Positions 32,147 to 42,573 of a stretch of 64,000 nucleotides of DNA are shown piece after piece. Position 1 is the stretch's first letter. Each line of letters begins with the position of its first letter. The position numbers and the translations under genes were made by a program. This DNA is from Sesamia nonagrioides (lineage: Eukaryota; Arthropoda; Insecta; Lepidoptera; Noctuidae): the NCBI GenBank assembly GCA_017933935.1, contig JADWQK010002199.1, positions 62,001 through 126,000 on the forward strand, in the 5' to 3' direction. The notes below the pieces were generated by a model. That model was not told where the DNA came from and did no database searches. It saw only the letters and a list, made by a program, of their open reading frames with translations.

Positions 32147-32275
32147 TCAAAATAAGCTTCTCATAAGCTGAATCTTTTTTACTCGATTATGGTATTCCTT
32201 GCTTTTGATTTACCATAATGAAGGCTCCGATTGGTATAGTTGTATAAACTCTTCCAGCCATTCGCCTTGGGCCAT
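32147..32275 (-). pseudogene. MADF/Myb-SANT-like protein start, inner copy
   Basis: Minus-strand ATG at 32275-32273, then the EWLEEFIQLYQSEPS-type MADF start. It is truncated at the same deletion junction as the outer copy. Confidence 0.78.
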
Positions 32276-32740
32276 GGTCGATGAGTTTTCGTTGAGGCGG
32301 AGAGCAAGAAAAAACACTTTTATGTCGTGTTCACTTCACGCTCGCTGCGACAAAACTGACAAAACTGCGCAGTTTTCGACTACACACTCTCAGTTTTAAC
32401 TGTACAGTTCTATCTGTACAGATTTATCTATTCATATTTTGATTAGATCACAGTTTAACTGTACAGTTCAACTGTTTGTTCTACACACCTAACGACTAAT
32501 CGGTACAGTTCGACTGTGCAGATAAATCGTACAGATAAAACTGAAGGTGTGTAGCACGCAACACACAAATTAGTCCTACGGTCGCTAAAGCGTCGTCTAT
32601 TGAGGCCATGATGATAAAAACTGAAAGATCGCGCAGTTTATTTGAAAGTGTGTAGGCTGTATGGACCTACGATTTATCTGTACAGTTTGACTGTACAGAT
32701 AAATCGTACAGATAAAACTGAAGGTGTGTAGTGCGCATTA

Positions 32741-34359
32741 GAGAGACCGATTGTCAGAGTTTTAGGATTCTGACATCCCTTAACAACTGTCAAAGGTAAA
32801 GCCAAGAATGACAGCCGAGTCGAACGGCTTAAAACTCTACCATTCTCGTAAATTGCTGCTTTTCTAGTGAACTACAGATGAACCCCAAGAACCGATAATT
32901 GTTTAAACCTAAAATTATTGCACAAATTTTATTTTTCGTTTGCAATTTAGCTCTCAAAGGTTTAGCTTGTAGGTACGAGTAGTGGTTGAGCCTAAACTAA
33001 CAGTTTGATGTTTACTTTTAATTTAAGAACCTGTTGACTTTCAATTAAGTACCTACTTTAGTAGAATAGCCTGGAAAAGTGTTGATGGAAACGTTTGCCA
33101 AGTACTTTATATTTTAAAGGATTTTGCTGATCCAATTCACTCAGGGCTGGGAAAGGGCGGATGACGACGACCTAAAATTAAAGGTGGAATGTAAATAATG
33201 ACAACGTTATTTTATGCACTTAAACATGCCTTTTGTCACTTGGGAGACATTGAAACTTAAAATAGTCTTCCAGAACTGCCAAGCCCTGGACGCGACAACT
33301 TGTAGTCTGTAGTCGCATCCAGTGCCGCTACATCAGCGAGTTCCAGCGGCCCACGAAAACGCTCAGATGGCTATTCGTGCTGGCTCACATGAGTTTTATA
33401 ATAGACGCACAACGATTACGCGTGATGGCATGAAAACTATTCACGGTTTTCTTTGCAAACATTGCTGAAACGCTGCAAACAGTCCGAACTGCACTCTAAA
33501 CGCATTATACATAGATTTAATATTAAGTTTTCAGTAATTTAATTCTTATATTGAAATCGAAACAAACCACACTACATACGTCAACAACTACACATTGTAC
33601 GTCACGTTACTGGCCAATGTTACGATAAATCTCTTCCGTAATTATGCATGTTTAGTACCGTAGTAGCCTACCGCAGCCGATGCTCTTTGTTATAAACTTC
33701 CGAACATATAGATATAGGCTCAAAAATCCCTTTCTATATTGTTTCATACCACCTAAAGACGCCATGTCCGAGGTATGTACGTATACAGTGCGGTGCTGAC
33801 AATACGACAATAAATGAAAACACGAACAATCCTAAACCATAGAAAAAAACCTAGCATCAAAAATTAAAAATTAAAAAACAATTCAAACAAACTAAATCGC
33901 ATAAAATTGCAAACGGAATAGAACATCCTTTAAAAATGTTGGTTCACTAATCTCGATCGGCGACAGCACGATCCTGTATCGGCTTGTTTTTTTCGCACCA
34001 TTATCATTAAAGTTTGGTACCGCAGGATGCGACGGTCATTAACCTGCAAGAGCTTCCTTATCAACATGCACATGATGCAGAAAATGTGAAAAATAATTTC
34101 CTGTGACTAAACTAATGGACATATTTATATAATTTTTTATGGGTAGACTGAGGATGTGTTGAGGTCCACGTTTTTAATTTACAGTACACGTTGTATAAAC
34201 ATCAACTCGGGCGATATAAGGTGGACTCAGGACTGGTAGAAAAATCCTGTCATTAACTACAGCTCTACACATTTATGTGCTTGAAGTATTAAATACATTA
34301 CTACCTAAACATATTTCACAAATACGTTCAGATACAGTTGCACCCATCTTCCCCTCTCA
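32741..34359. other. No recognisable gene
   Basis: AT-rich, with one GC-richer stretch at 33290-33420. I see no domain-bearing frame and no repeat I can name. Confidence 0.5.
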
Positions 34360-34575
34360 TATTCCGAGTGAAATGGCAATCCGACACGACCGGAGAGAGA
34401 TCAGAGCAGGACTATAAATGTCTTAACGTACTTTGCGACGCACGGGGGTATCACACCGCAAACTTCAAAACTTCGGACTGTTACTAAGAAATTCCTAATG
34501 GAAAAACTCAATAATCGCTCGAATCGGGAATCTGCATTCGTGCTTGTAATCACTAGACCATGGGGACAGTAAAAG
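34360..34575 (-). mobile_element. tRNA-derived SINE
   Basis: The minus strand starts with the tRNA-like head near 34565 (CATGGTCTAGTGATTACAAG, box A-like) and a degenerate box B (ATTCCCGATTCGAGC). The body follows to CGACACGACCGGAGAGAG near 34385. Confidence 0.65.
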
Positions 34576-34587
34576 GAGGGTAGCTAA

Positions 34588-34870
34588 AAAAAATGTGAGG
34601 CGCTTTGTGCCATAATTTTTGTCTATTAAGCGCCTCACGCTTTTTTAAAATTATTTTTACCTTTTTAGTTTGATATTTTTTAAAAGCATGTTTTTTTAGT
34701 TTTTTAAACTATATTTATTTTCAACTTTTTAGTTCGATATTCCTTTAAAAAAAGCGGGCGAACGAACGTATTGAAAACGGTGGGACATTTTACAGTATTG
34801 AGCCGCTCACTCGTAGTCCAAAGAGTTAGTACCATACATAACATACAAGTGAAGCTAGTAAAAATCATGT
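34588..34870 (-). repeat. LINE 3' UTR fragment
   Basis: Minus-strand relative of 24835-25150, including CGAGTGAGCGGCTCA and the terminal stem GTGAGGCGC / GCGCCTCAC (34597-34637). It lacks the long fold-back seen at 25132-25228. Confidence 0.72.
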
Positions 34871-35350
34871 AAAAACGAGTTTTTATTCTGTACTAAAATA
34901 TGCGCTTTGTCGCGTGGTTGCGAACTCTAGCCCATTATACGATTAATATGAACTTACAAGAGAATTTGTTATTAGAATGGTAATGCATAACGGTCTCTAT
35001 AATTAAAGATAACAATGGGACTTTTGTAATTATAAGCGTATTGGAGTTGTTTTTGGGACCCTAATTGTGTGGTGCCGACTTTCAATGTAATTTGCTTGAT
35101 ACTTAAATTAGAATGTGTATGTATTAATTAGGCAGCAACTTTTACAATATGAATTAGTAAAATTACTTGTTATAGGTATTTTCTGTATTTAGAAGTAAGC
35201 TTACATATTTGAGTTTCTCTTAAATAAGTTTCGATCCCATCAAAACATTGAGATCAAAGTGTAAATCCTGATATTTATAATTAATATGATTAGCGAAAGC
35301 ATCAGGAAGTGGCGATGGGTGAGCATTTTGGGGGACTGTCTTATGTAATA
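34871..35350. other. No recognisable feature
   Basis: AT-rich spacer. Confidence 0.45.
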
Positions 35351-35544
35351 CTAGCGGCTGCCAGCGACTTCGTTCACGTGGAATTAGTTATGCACCGCTC
35401 CTATTGATCGCAGCGTGATGTTATGTAGCCTAAAGCCTTCCTGGATTAATAGCCTATCCAACGCAAAAATAATTTTTCGGACCAGTAGTTCCCGAGATTA
35501 GCGTGTTCAAACAAACAAACTCTTCAGCTTTATATATTAGTATT
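35351..35544 (-). mobile_element. Short Helitron, second family
   Basis: CTAG end at 35351-35354 after A. It reads on the minus strand from ACTAATATATAAAGCTGAAG to the CGAAGTCGCTGGCAGCCGCTAG-type end. The extreme 5' bases are lost. Confidence 0.75.
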
Positions 35545-36019
35545 GTCAAAGTAACTCTTTGGCTAAATATCATACTTCTAGATGACGCAGATTAGTCTGT
35601 GTATTGTTCGTAACTGACGAAGATTTTTTTATAATTTTGTTCCATTTCATGAGAAGCACTCATCCTATGTACAGATAACGAATTTGTTGAAGATAACATG
35701 AGATTTTTGTAAATGCCTCTAATAAATCGAAAATTGATCGTGCGACAAAGCTGTCTAGTTCAATTTTCCAATGATACGGAAAACGTGCCTTTTCTCAGTG
35801 ATTTTGTACGTAAACTGAAGTTCAATTCTCGTAATTCAGTACGTTCAAAATCTCTTCATCTCGGCGATAAACAAATGTGAACAGAAAATTGCCCTCCCAG
35901 AGACAATCCACATAATTTTAAGAAGGTTCACTGTCCGTTCTCAGTATAAATTTGTCAGAAGTGTCGCCAATATGCCTACATTCTCGTTTTTAAGTTTTAG
36001 AAATGAAATTGCGACTAGA
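35545..36019. other. No gene; old repeat at 35890-36019
   Basis: 35890-36019 shares segments with 20780-21005 (see there). The remainder is unassigned. Confidence 0.4.
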
Positions 36020-36620
36020 CTTCCTGGATTAATGGGCTACCTAACGCAAAAAGAATTTTTCAAATCTGACCAGTAGTTCCTGATATTAGCGCGCACAAAC
36101 AAACAAATAAACTCTTTAGCTTTATATATTAGTATAGATTATCAGAATTCAGATTATTGAAGTTCAGACCGTGATTTTTAGATTTTAATCCCCGAGAGTA
36201 GACATTTTTTGTCGGTTGTCAAAAAAAAAAAAAACTTTTAAACGAAAAGTTTAATTAATATTTACAAAACGTCAAACATGTACTTACTTTTTTTCTAATC
36301 AACAAATTATTTAGATAAAAAATCCAATGACACCGATACCTTTTTCACGAACTAAATTAAATTTAAATTCATTACGTCATTCTCTTTCTATTTCATTAAG
36401 AAAAGGACAAAAGATAAAATGTTAGTTTAGTTCCTGTCAAATTAGTCCGCCCCTGACCTAAATTTACGTATTTTTGGCCGTCATGTTTATAATCGCGTCT
36501 AAACTATCCATATATAGTTAAATTGCGACTAGATTAAAATTAAGAGAAATTGGCGCTAATTCTCTTGTTCACAAACTTAACTAATTTTAAGTTAAGTGCA
36601 TCTTTTTCTTTCTATTTCAT

Positions 36621-36915
36621 TAAGAAAAGGATAGAAGATTTTAGTTTTATTTTAGTTTAGTCATATCAAATTAAGATACTCTATGGAGTATCTTAATTTA
36701 ATTTAATTTATTAAGAAAAGGATAGAAGATTTTAGTTTTATTTTAGTTTAGTCATATCAAATTAAGATACTCTATGGAGTATCTTAATTTAATTTAATTT
36801 ATTAAGAAAAGGGTAGAAGATTTTAGTTTTATTTTAGTTTAGTCATATCAAATTAAGATACTCTATGGAGTATCTTAATTTAATTTAATTTATTAAGAAA
36901 AGGGTAGAAGATTTT
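36621..36915 (+). repeat. 91-bp tandem repeat, three units plus a partial fourth
   Basis: Units start at 36621, 36712, 36803 and 36894 (TAAGAAAAGG..). They differ by only one or two bases. Each contains a 14-bp-arm hairpin: AAATTAAGATACTC, loop TATG, GAGTATCTTAATTT. Confidence 0.95.
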
Positions 36916-37325
36916 GGATGGTGGTAGGCCATAACATCGGCTGCCGGCGGAAGTTACCACCCACCAGACAAAGTCTTGCCGCCAAGCGATTCGTCGTGTT
37001 CCGGCATGATGTCTGGTGAAGCCGTACGGAGGACGGGTTTGAGCAGTTGTGTTGCGATGTGTGGCGGGTACGATGCGCCAAATGTTGTTGTCTCGGAATT
37101 TTGGTCGTGGAGAATCTCCAGATCAATCTCCCTCTAGCGCAGCATCGTTTGGTCGTGTTGGTCTTGGGTTTAACATTGCATCACCTCGCTCAACTGCCGT
37201 CATCCTTCCTATTCCTAAGTTTTTTAAGTGAATAGGCTTAATAAACTAGTGCGCTTTACACTCAACGATTGCATCACTGCTTACCATCAGGCGGGATTGC
37301 GTCAAGCACTAGTTTATAATTATTA
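36916..37325 (+). mobile_element. Non-autonomous retroelement with CR1-type 3' tail
   Basis: Nearly full-length: GGTGGTAGGCCATAACATCG start, CGCCAAGCGATTCGTCGTG, CACCTCGCTCAACTGCCGTC, the hairpin tail (37246-37313) and a 17-base A run. It is inserted in the partial fourth unit of the 91-bp repeat, so it postdates that array. Confidence 0.85.
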
Positions 37326-37815
37326 AAAAAAAAAAAAAAAATAGAAAGGAAAAGATGCACTTAACTTAAAATTAGTTAAGTTTGTGAACAAGAGAATTAG
37401 CGCCAATTTCTCTTAATTTTAATCTAGTCGCAATTTAGCTATATATGGATAGTTTAGACGCGATTATAAACATGGCGATTAAAAATATGTCAATTTATGT
37501 CAGGAGCGGAGTAATTTGACAGGAACTAAACTAACATTTTATCTTTTGTCCTTTTCTAAATGACTTAGAAAGAGAACGATGCAGTGAATTTAAATTTAAT
37601 TTAGTTCGTGAAAAAGGAATCGGTGTCATTGGATTTTTTATCTAAATAATTTCTTGATTAGAAAAAAGGTACATGTTTGACGTTTTGTAAATATTAACTA
37701 AACTTTTCGTTTAAAAGTTTTTTTTTTTTGATAACCGACAAAAAATATCTACTCTCGAGGATTAAAATCTAAAAATCACCGTCTGAACTTCAATAATCTG
37801 AATTCTGATAATCTA

Positions 37816-38015
37816 TCTATACTAATATATAAAGCTAAAGAGTTTATTTGTTTGTGCGCGCTAATCTCAGGAACTACTTGTCCCATTTGAAAAATTATTT
37901 TTGTTTTGAATAGCCTATTAATCCAGGAAGGCTTTAGGCTATATAACATCACGCTGCGACCAATAGGAGCATAGCATAACTAAATTAGGCTAACGAAGTC
38001 GCTGGCGGCCGCTAG
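37816..38015 (+). mobile_element. Short Helitron, second family, complete
   Basis: 200 bp, starting TCTATACTAATATATAAAGC and ending GGCGGCCGCTAG, between A (37815) and T (38016). Relatives: 35351, 38025, 57140. Confidence 0.82.
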
Positions 38016-38024
38016 TATAATATA

Positions 38025-38246
38025 TTAGCTGCGGCTTGCGGTTTCACCCGCGTAAGTTTCGATATGTTTTTTTATATGCTCCGCTACTGCTGGTCGGAAC
38101 ATGATGTTATAATATATAGCCTAAAGCCTTCCTGGATTAATGGGCAATCCAACGCAAAAAGAATTTTTCTAATCGGACCAGTAGTTCCTGAGATCAGCGC
38201 GTTCAAGCAAACAAACAAACTCTTCAGCTTTATATATTAGTATAGA
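38025..38246 (-). mobile_element. Short Helitron, second family
   Basis: Minus strand, starting TCTATACTAATATATAAAGC near 38246 (T at 38247) and ending in CTAA (TTAG at 38025-38028). It lies nine bases from the previous Helitron in opposite orientation. Confidence 0.75.
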
Positions 38247-38253
38247 TTTGCTA

Positions 38254-38311
38254 AACAACGTTATTTTTTGTTTATGCGAAACCCGAAACACATGTCCAGT
38301 ATTTTTACCAC
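38254..38311 (-). mobile_element. MITE, left part (split by Ty3 element)
   Basis: AACAACGTTATTTTTTG..TTTATGCGAAACCC..GTCCAGTATTTTTA matches the right end of the MITE at 60944-61317 on the minus strand. The other part is at 47487-47770. Confidence 0.72.
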
Positions 38312-39632
38312 TGTCACGTAGCAAAATATAGCAGCAGGCGACATCTCGTGGACTAGGGCTGAACTCGGGTCACATATTTTACATCGAGCCAAGAGATGGC
38401 GTTGCCCGAAAGGACGGTCGTTAATATAATAAATAAATTTAAATAAAGAACGACCGGGTTAAATAATATAATATAAAAGAAGGACTTAAAATAAAGATAT
38501 TAAAAAATTAAGAACCAACTCATGAGTCTGAGTTAAAAATACAAGTCGCGGAACGCACGAGTCTATGGTTCAGGAAAAGACAATTGGGAGCGGTCGGTCG
38601 GAACAGAGAGAAGCTTCGAGAAAAGAAAGAACTACCGAAGCTTGCGTGGTGTCGCGAGTTCTTTTGTGGAAATAGCCGGTACCCAAGGCTGGCGTTTGGT
38701 GCAATAAGCCCCATGGGGCGGTGCATATGAAGTCTGGCTCATCTCTCTGTGAGTATTAATTTCTGTACCCGGAATATTTTCTCCGCGTGTTTTCTTGTTC
38801 TGTAGTACTGAATTAGGTTAAATGTTGTTCTAGATTTGGCTCTATTGGCGGGCCTAGGGTGGGAACCCGTTTTGGGAGGCGTCGCGTCATAATATAACTT
38901 TGGTGGCCTTGATTCCCATTGGATCAGGCTTGTTGGAGTGGATGTGGCTGAACCCTGATGGTACGGCACATCAAGTTCTCTTTCGACGACGACTAGACAG
39001 GTATAAGCTGTCATGATTATTTTGCTCCTGGTGTTCCCGAGATACCTAATCCCGCAGGCCGCGTTCAACCGTGCATTAATCTGACACCCGTCAGTTAGTG
39101 AAGCCAAGGGTCTTTGTACCGTAATCTAGAAGTGTAATCTGGAGGCTTAATCCAGAGGCGTTAGGCAGGAGAGCTAACCTGAAACGTAGACTCCCTGTCC
39201 TTGTTTCTTTGTTTTGTTGTATCTAGTGATTGAGAGTGGGTTTCCGACAGGTTGCATTTAAGTAGGCTATTGGCTTGATATTGTGTGCATAACCTGAGAT
39301 ACTTTGGTAACGACTGAGCCGTGATCACAACGGTTCACCTCACGAATCCTCATCAAGCGACCCTGAGCTTGCTGAATTGTCTCATGTGGATTCCCTGTCC
39401 CACTCCGACCCGAGACGGAGTGAGTCAGGAAATCGCCTAGGTAAGTTAGGAGTTTGTTTTGTCATATATTTATGACACAGGGTAATTATAAAATAAATTT
39501 GTAATTGTATCCATTTATTGTTTTATTTAATGCTCCTAGCTACCAAGTATTTATTTACATGATTAAATTTACTGTAACTGCCGGGTAAGGGTGGAGTAAG
39601 ACACCCCAAATCTTTTTTTTTAAAGAGTTACA
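38312..39632 (+). repeat. Ty3-type 5' LTR
   Basis: Starts TGTCACGTAGC and ends GAGTTACA. AATAAA motifs occur around 38430-38450 and 38482. An open minus-strand frame (38739-39107) is broken in the other LTR and is not treated as a gene. Confidence 0.93.
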
Positions 39633-39634
39633 GT

Positions 39635-39645
39635 TGGCGCCCAAA
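39635..39645 (+). other. Ty3-type primer-binding site
   Basis: TGGCGCCCAA, two bases after the LTR end. TGG matches the CCA end of a tRNA. TGGCGCCC resembles PBSs for lysine tRNAs, but the exact tRNA is uncertain. Confidence 0.78.
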
Positions 39646-40989
39646 GGTATATAAATTAGATTATATAAGGTGAACGGTCGTTGATTACATACCACTCTCT
39701 CTCATACATTCTCTTCTGGATTGCGGTACAATGTTAGTTATAGGCTAGTTTTAAGAATTTCATGTGTAATTTAGTGAGAGTTGCTAAAATATTGCCAAAA
39801 GGAAGCCACGGTGTGTGTGTTTTAGTTCACTAACAAAGTTAATTGATATTATAGTGGTGTTGAAATTTCTTATAAAATTTATAGTTGACAATTTGAAGAA
39901 TGGTTGTTTAGTTTTGTATTGTAACTAGTTACAAGTAAAGTAGTCCTAACCTATAGGAACAAGGAATTTACAAGAAAAATACACCACATAATTATTTTTT
40001 GACATACCTACATTGTAATTTTTTTTTTAATTACAAAACCAACATTGTAACAAAGTTAGTGAAACAATATTGTTGCAAGTCAAACTAAAACAACAACACA
40101 TATTTAATGTAATTCTGCTAATAATTAACAGCACAATTTGATCATTTGGTATAGTAATTTATGAACATTATTGAAACAGTTTCATGTCTGAAAATGATAA
40201 ACTGAGTATTTCATATTGTGAACCTAACACATAATTTGATAATTAGGTATAGTAATTCATAAACATTATTGAAACAGTTCCATGTCTGACAATGGTAAAC
40301 TGAGTATTTCATGCTGTGAACCTAACAACATATTTAAGGTAATTGTACAATCAATAAACACCACAATTTTATCTTTGCTATAAAAAAATATAAACTTTAA
40401 TGAAACATTCACTTCTGTAACAGCGGAAAATAGAAAATAACATGCTGTAAAGTAAGCCTAGCAATTAGAAAACTTGAAGTTAATACAATCATTGCATTGT
40501 TATTGTATTGTTCAGACAGGACCACAATATTGTACTCGAGCGGTCATCAGTGCGGTAAGAGGTCGATGGGAGTGTGCATTCATTAGTTTTGAAGCAATAC
40601 CTGTTCACGGTACACCCACTCACTCATTCATGTGGATACATCAAAAGTCGCAATACATAAACAATATCTAATGTTCTGAGTCCGTATAACAACAGAACTT
40701 TGTAAAATCACATTGATTTCGGCATCAGGGGTCATTGATCAAAACATAACCTGTTTTGATGAGAGACATATGACATGACAGTGACATTTGACGTTTATAA
40801 ATTTGAATAGAACCAGGAGGCTTGTCTATACAGTATTCGGAATTAACCTAAGATTTTATACAGATTGGTCGAGATAGGTTTCAGAACGAAAACGTTGCTG
40901 ACAGATGTGTCATTTGAAGGTTATTTGTTAATGTTTGGCTACAAAATTGTGGATTTGTTGTTTCGTGTGTTATTCATTGGAAACTTGAT
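39646..40989 (+). other. Ty3 element leader with tandem repeats
   Basis: A 1.35-kb AT-rich leader without a long frame. 40140-40335 has two copies of a 98-bp repeat (ACATTATTGAAACAG at 40165 and 40263, CTGAGTATTTCAT, GTGAACCTAAC). Related flanks at 40090 and 40325 suggest an older third copy. Confidence 0.8.
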
Positions 40990-41674
40990 ATGGATTTAGA
41001 AAGGGTATTTTACCACTCACTCTTGCGCGATGAATTGTCGTATGAGGTAACAATACGGGCTGAAACACCTGAGGATACAGTGGCTAAGCTTCGTAAACAA
41101 CTCAAAGGATTGTGCGTAGGTATTGCTCCAGCGGAATTCGTTTGTGAAGAATTGGAATCAGGTAAGGAATTGACTACGATCCAAGATAAACTTGAGGAAT
41201 TACAAAGTAAAGTAGAAAGTGCGGAGAAAACCCGAGACAGTCACAGTTTAGCTCGTGGCAGGGCTTTGTATTGTCATTTGCATCATCGTTTGCAGAGGCT
41301 AAGTTGTAGGGAATCAAAGGAATGCATGTTGCAGGAGAAGCTTAGGAACCTTATGAAGGGTTATAGAAGTACACTCGACAAATTGTTTAGGCGGTCTGAC
41401 ACGGAAAAACAACCGTCTGATACTGAGGACAACTCGGACAGTCATAGCAACTATATGGTTTTAAGTAAACATGTCTGTAAATGGAACGTCTATTTTGATG
41501 GCAAGACATGCCCATTTCAGTTTTTGGAATCAATTGCTGAGCGTGCAAAGGCGTTTAAGGTACCGGATTCCGTGTTATTTGATTCAGCTTTTGCATTCTT
41601 TAAAGGAGACGCTTTGTTGTGGCATAGAAGTGCGAAATGCCAAGTGAGTACATGGAAGGAATTAGCAGACCTAC

Positions 41675-42354
41675 TCCTTAGGGAATTCAATGCCATAGAT
41701 TACGAGGACAACTTATTAGATGTTGCTAAGAAACGTATGCAGGGTAATGATGAGCCTATTCATATGTATTTTGCTGTTATGAATGCCTTATTCTCGCGAT
41801 TAACAATACCATTAACAGAACAAGAGAAGATAAAAATACTCAAAAAGAATGTCAAACCATCCATCTCCAGATGTTTAGTTTTAGTTAAGCCAGATTCAGT
41901 AGCGGAATTAAAAGATGTTTGCCGCCTATTAGAGGCTGAGGATATAAAGTCAAACACCTACAACAATACACCAACAGAATCAAAGCAAAAACAAAAGATA
42001 GCAAGCGTGAACCATCCTTAGGGAATTCAATGCCATAGATTACGAGGACAACTTATTAGATGTTGCTAAGAAACGTATGCAGGGTAATGATGAGCCTATT
42101 CATATGTATTTTGCTGTTATGAATGCCTTATTCTCGCGATTAACAATACCATTAACAGAACAAGAGAAGATAAAAATACTCAAAAAGAATGTCAAACCAT
42201 CCATCTCCAGAGGTTTAGTTTTAGTTAAGCCAGATTCAGTAGCGGAATTAAAAGATGTTTGCCGCCTATTAGAGGCTGAGGACATAAAGTCAAACACCTA
42301 CAACAATACACCAACAGAATCAAAGCAAAAACAAAAGATAGCAAGCGTGAACCA
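41675..42354 (+). repeat. 340-bp tandem duplication in gag
   Basis: 41675-42014 is repeated at 42015-42354. I noted two substitutions between copies (TGT/GGT near 41870, T/C near 41945). 340 is not a multiple of three, so the gag frame shifts. Confidence 0.95.
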
Positions 42355-42573
42355 GTTGTCAGATAAAAACACACACAAACAAACAGACGGTAAACAAAGG
42401 CCACAGTCCACTAAGAATGAAGTGAAATGTTTTAAATGTGGAAAGCTAGGGTATACTAAGCAAACATGTCCAAATTGTAAATGTCCTAAGAGGAAATTTA
42501 AATGTTATAAATGTGGGAAGCTAGGATACACAGTAAAAACTTGTCCTGATTGTACAAAAATACCAAATGATCC

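Larger units (their letters stand above)
31707..32560. mobile_element. PIF/Harbinger deletion derivative, nested inner copy
   Basis: 854 bp with ends TGCGTGCTACACACCTTCAG / CTGAAGGTGTGTAGCACGCA, in the opposite orientation to its host. It has the same internal deletion as the outer copy. No 3-bp duplication is visible at its borders: comparison with the uninterrupted inner sequence suggests 4-5 bases of the host copy were lost. Subterminal CTGTACAG/CAGATAAATCGTACAGAT motifs are repeated at both ends. Confidence 0.85.
31036..32737. mobile_element. PIF/Harbinger deletion derivative, outer copy
   Basis: 1702 bp with inverted ends TGCGCACTACACACCTTCAG / CTGAAGGTGTGTAGTGCGCA and TTA on both sides (31033-31035, 32738-32740), the 3-bp TWA target duplication of PIF/Harbinger. 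Its own sequence is 31036-31706 plus 32561-32737. From left to right this holds a MADF/Myb-like gene start (+), then the transposase start (-). A second copy of the same family is inserted at 31707-32560. The transposase catalytic domain and most of the MADF gene are deleted. Confidence 0.88.
36020..37931. repeat. Large inverted duplication, arms about 595 bp
   Basis: 36020-36617 and 37341-37931 are inverted copies with roughly 10% difference by eye. Both outer ends contain part of a second-family Helitron: complete on the right (37816-38015), cut at TTCCTGGATTAAT on the left. The middle holds a 91-bp tandem repeat (36621-36915) and a later tail-sharing retroelement (36916-37325). The cut Helitron on one side argues for an inverted segmental duplication after the Helitron arrived. 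A foldback transposon with long ends remains possible. Confidence 0.88.

Noticed and set aside
36621..36915. CRISPR-like array
   Set aside because: Units are contiguous 91-bp copies without unique spacers, in an insect genome.
38739..39107. 122-codon minus-strand frame in the Ty3 LTR
   Set aside because: The frame is cut short in the other LTR (46683-46961) by a change that LTR function would not notice, so it is not under coding constraint.
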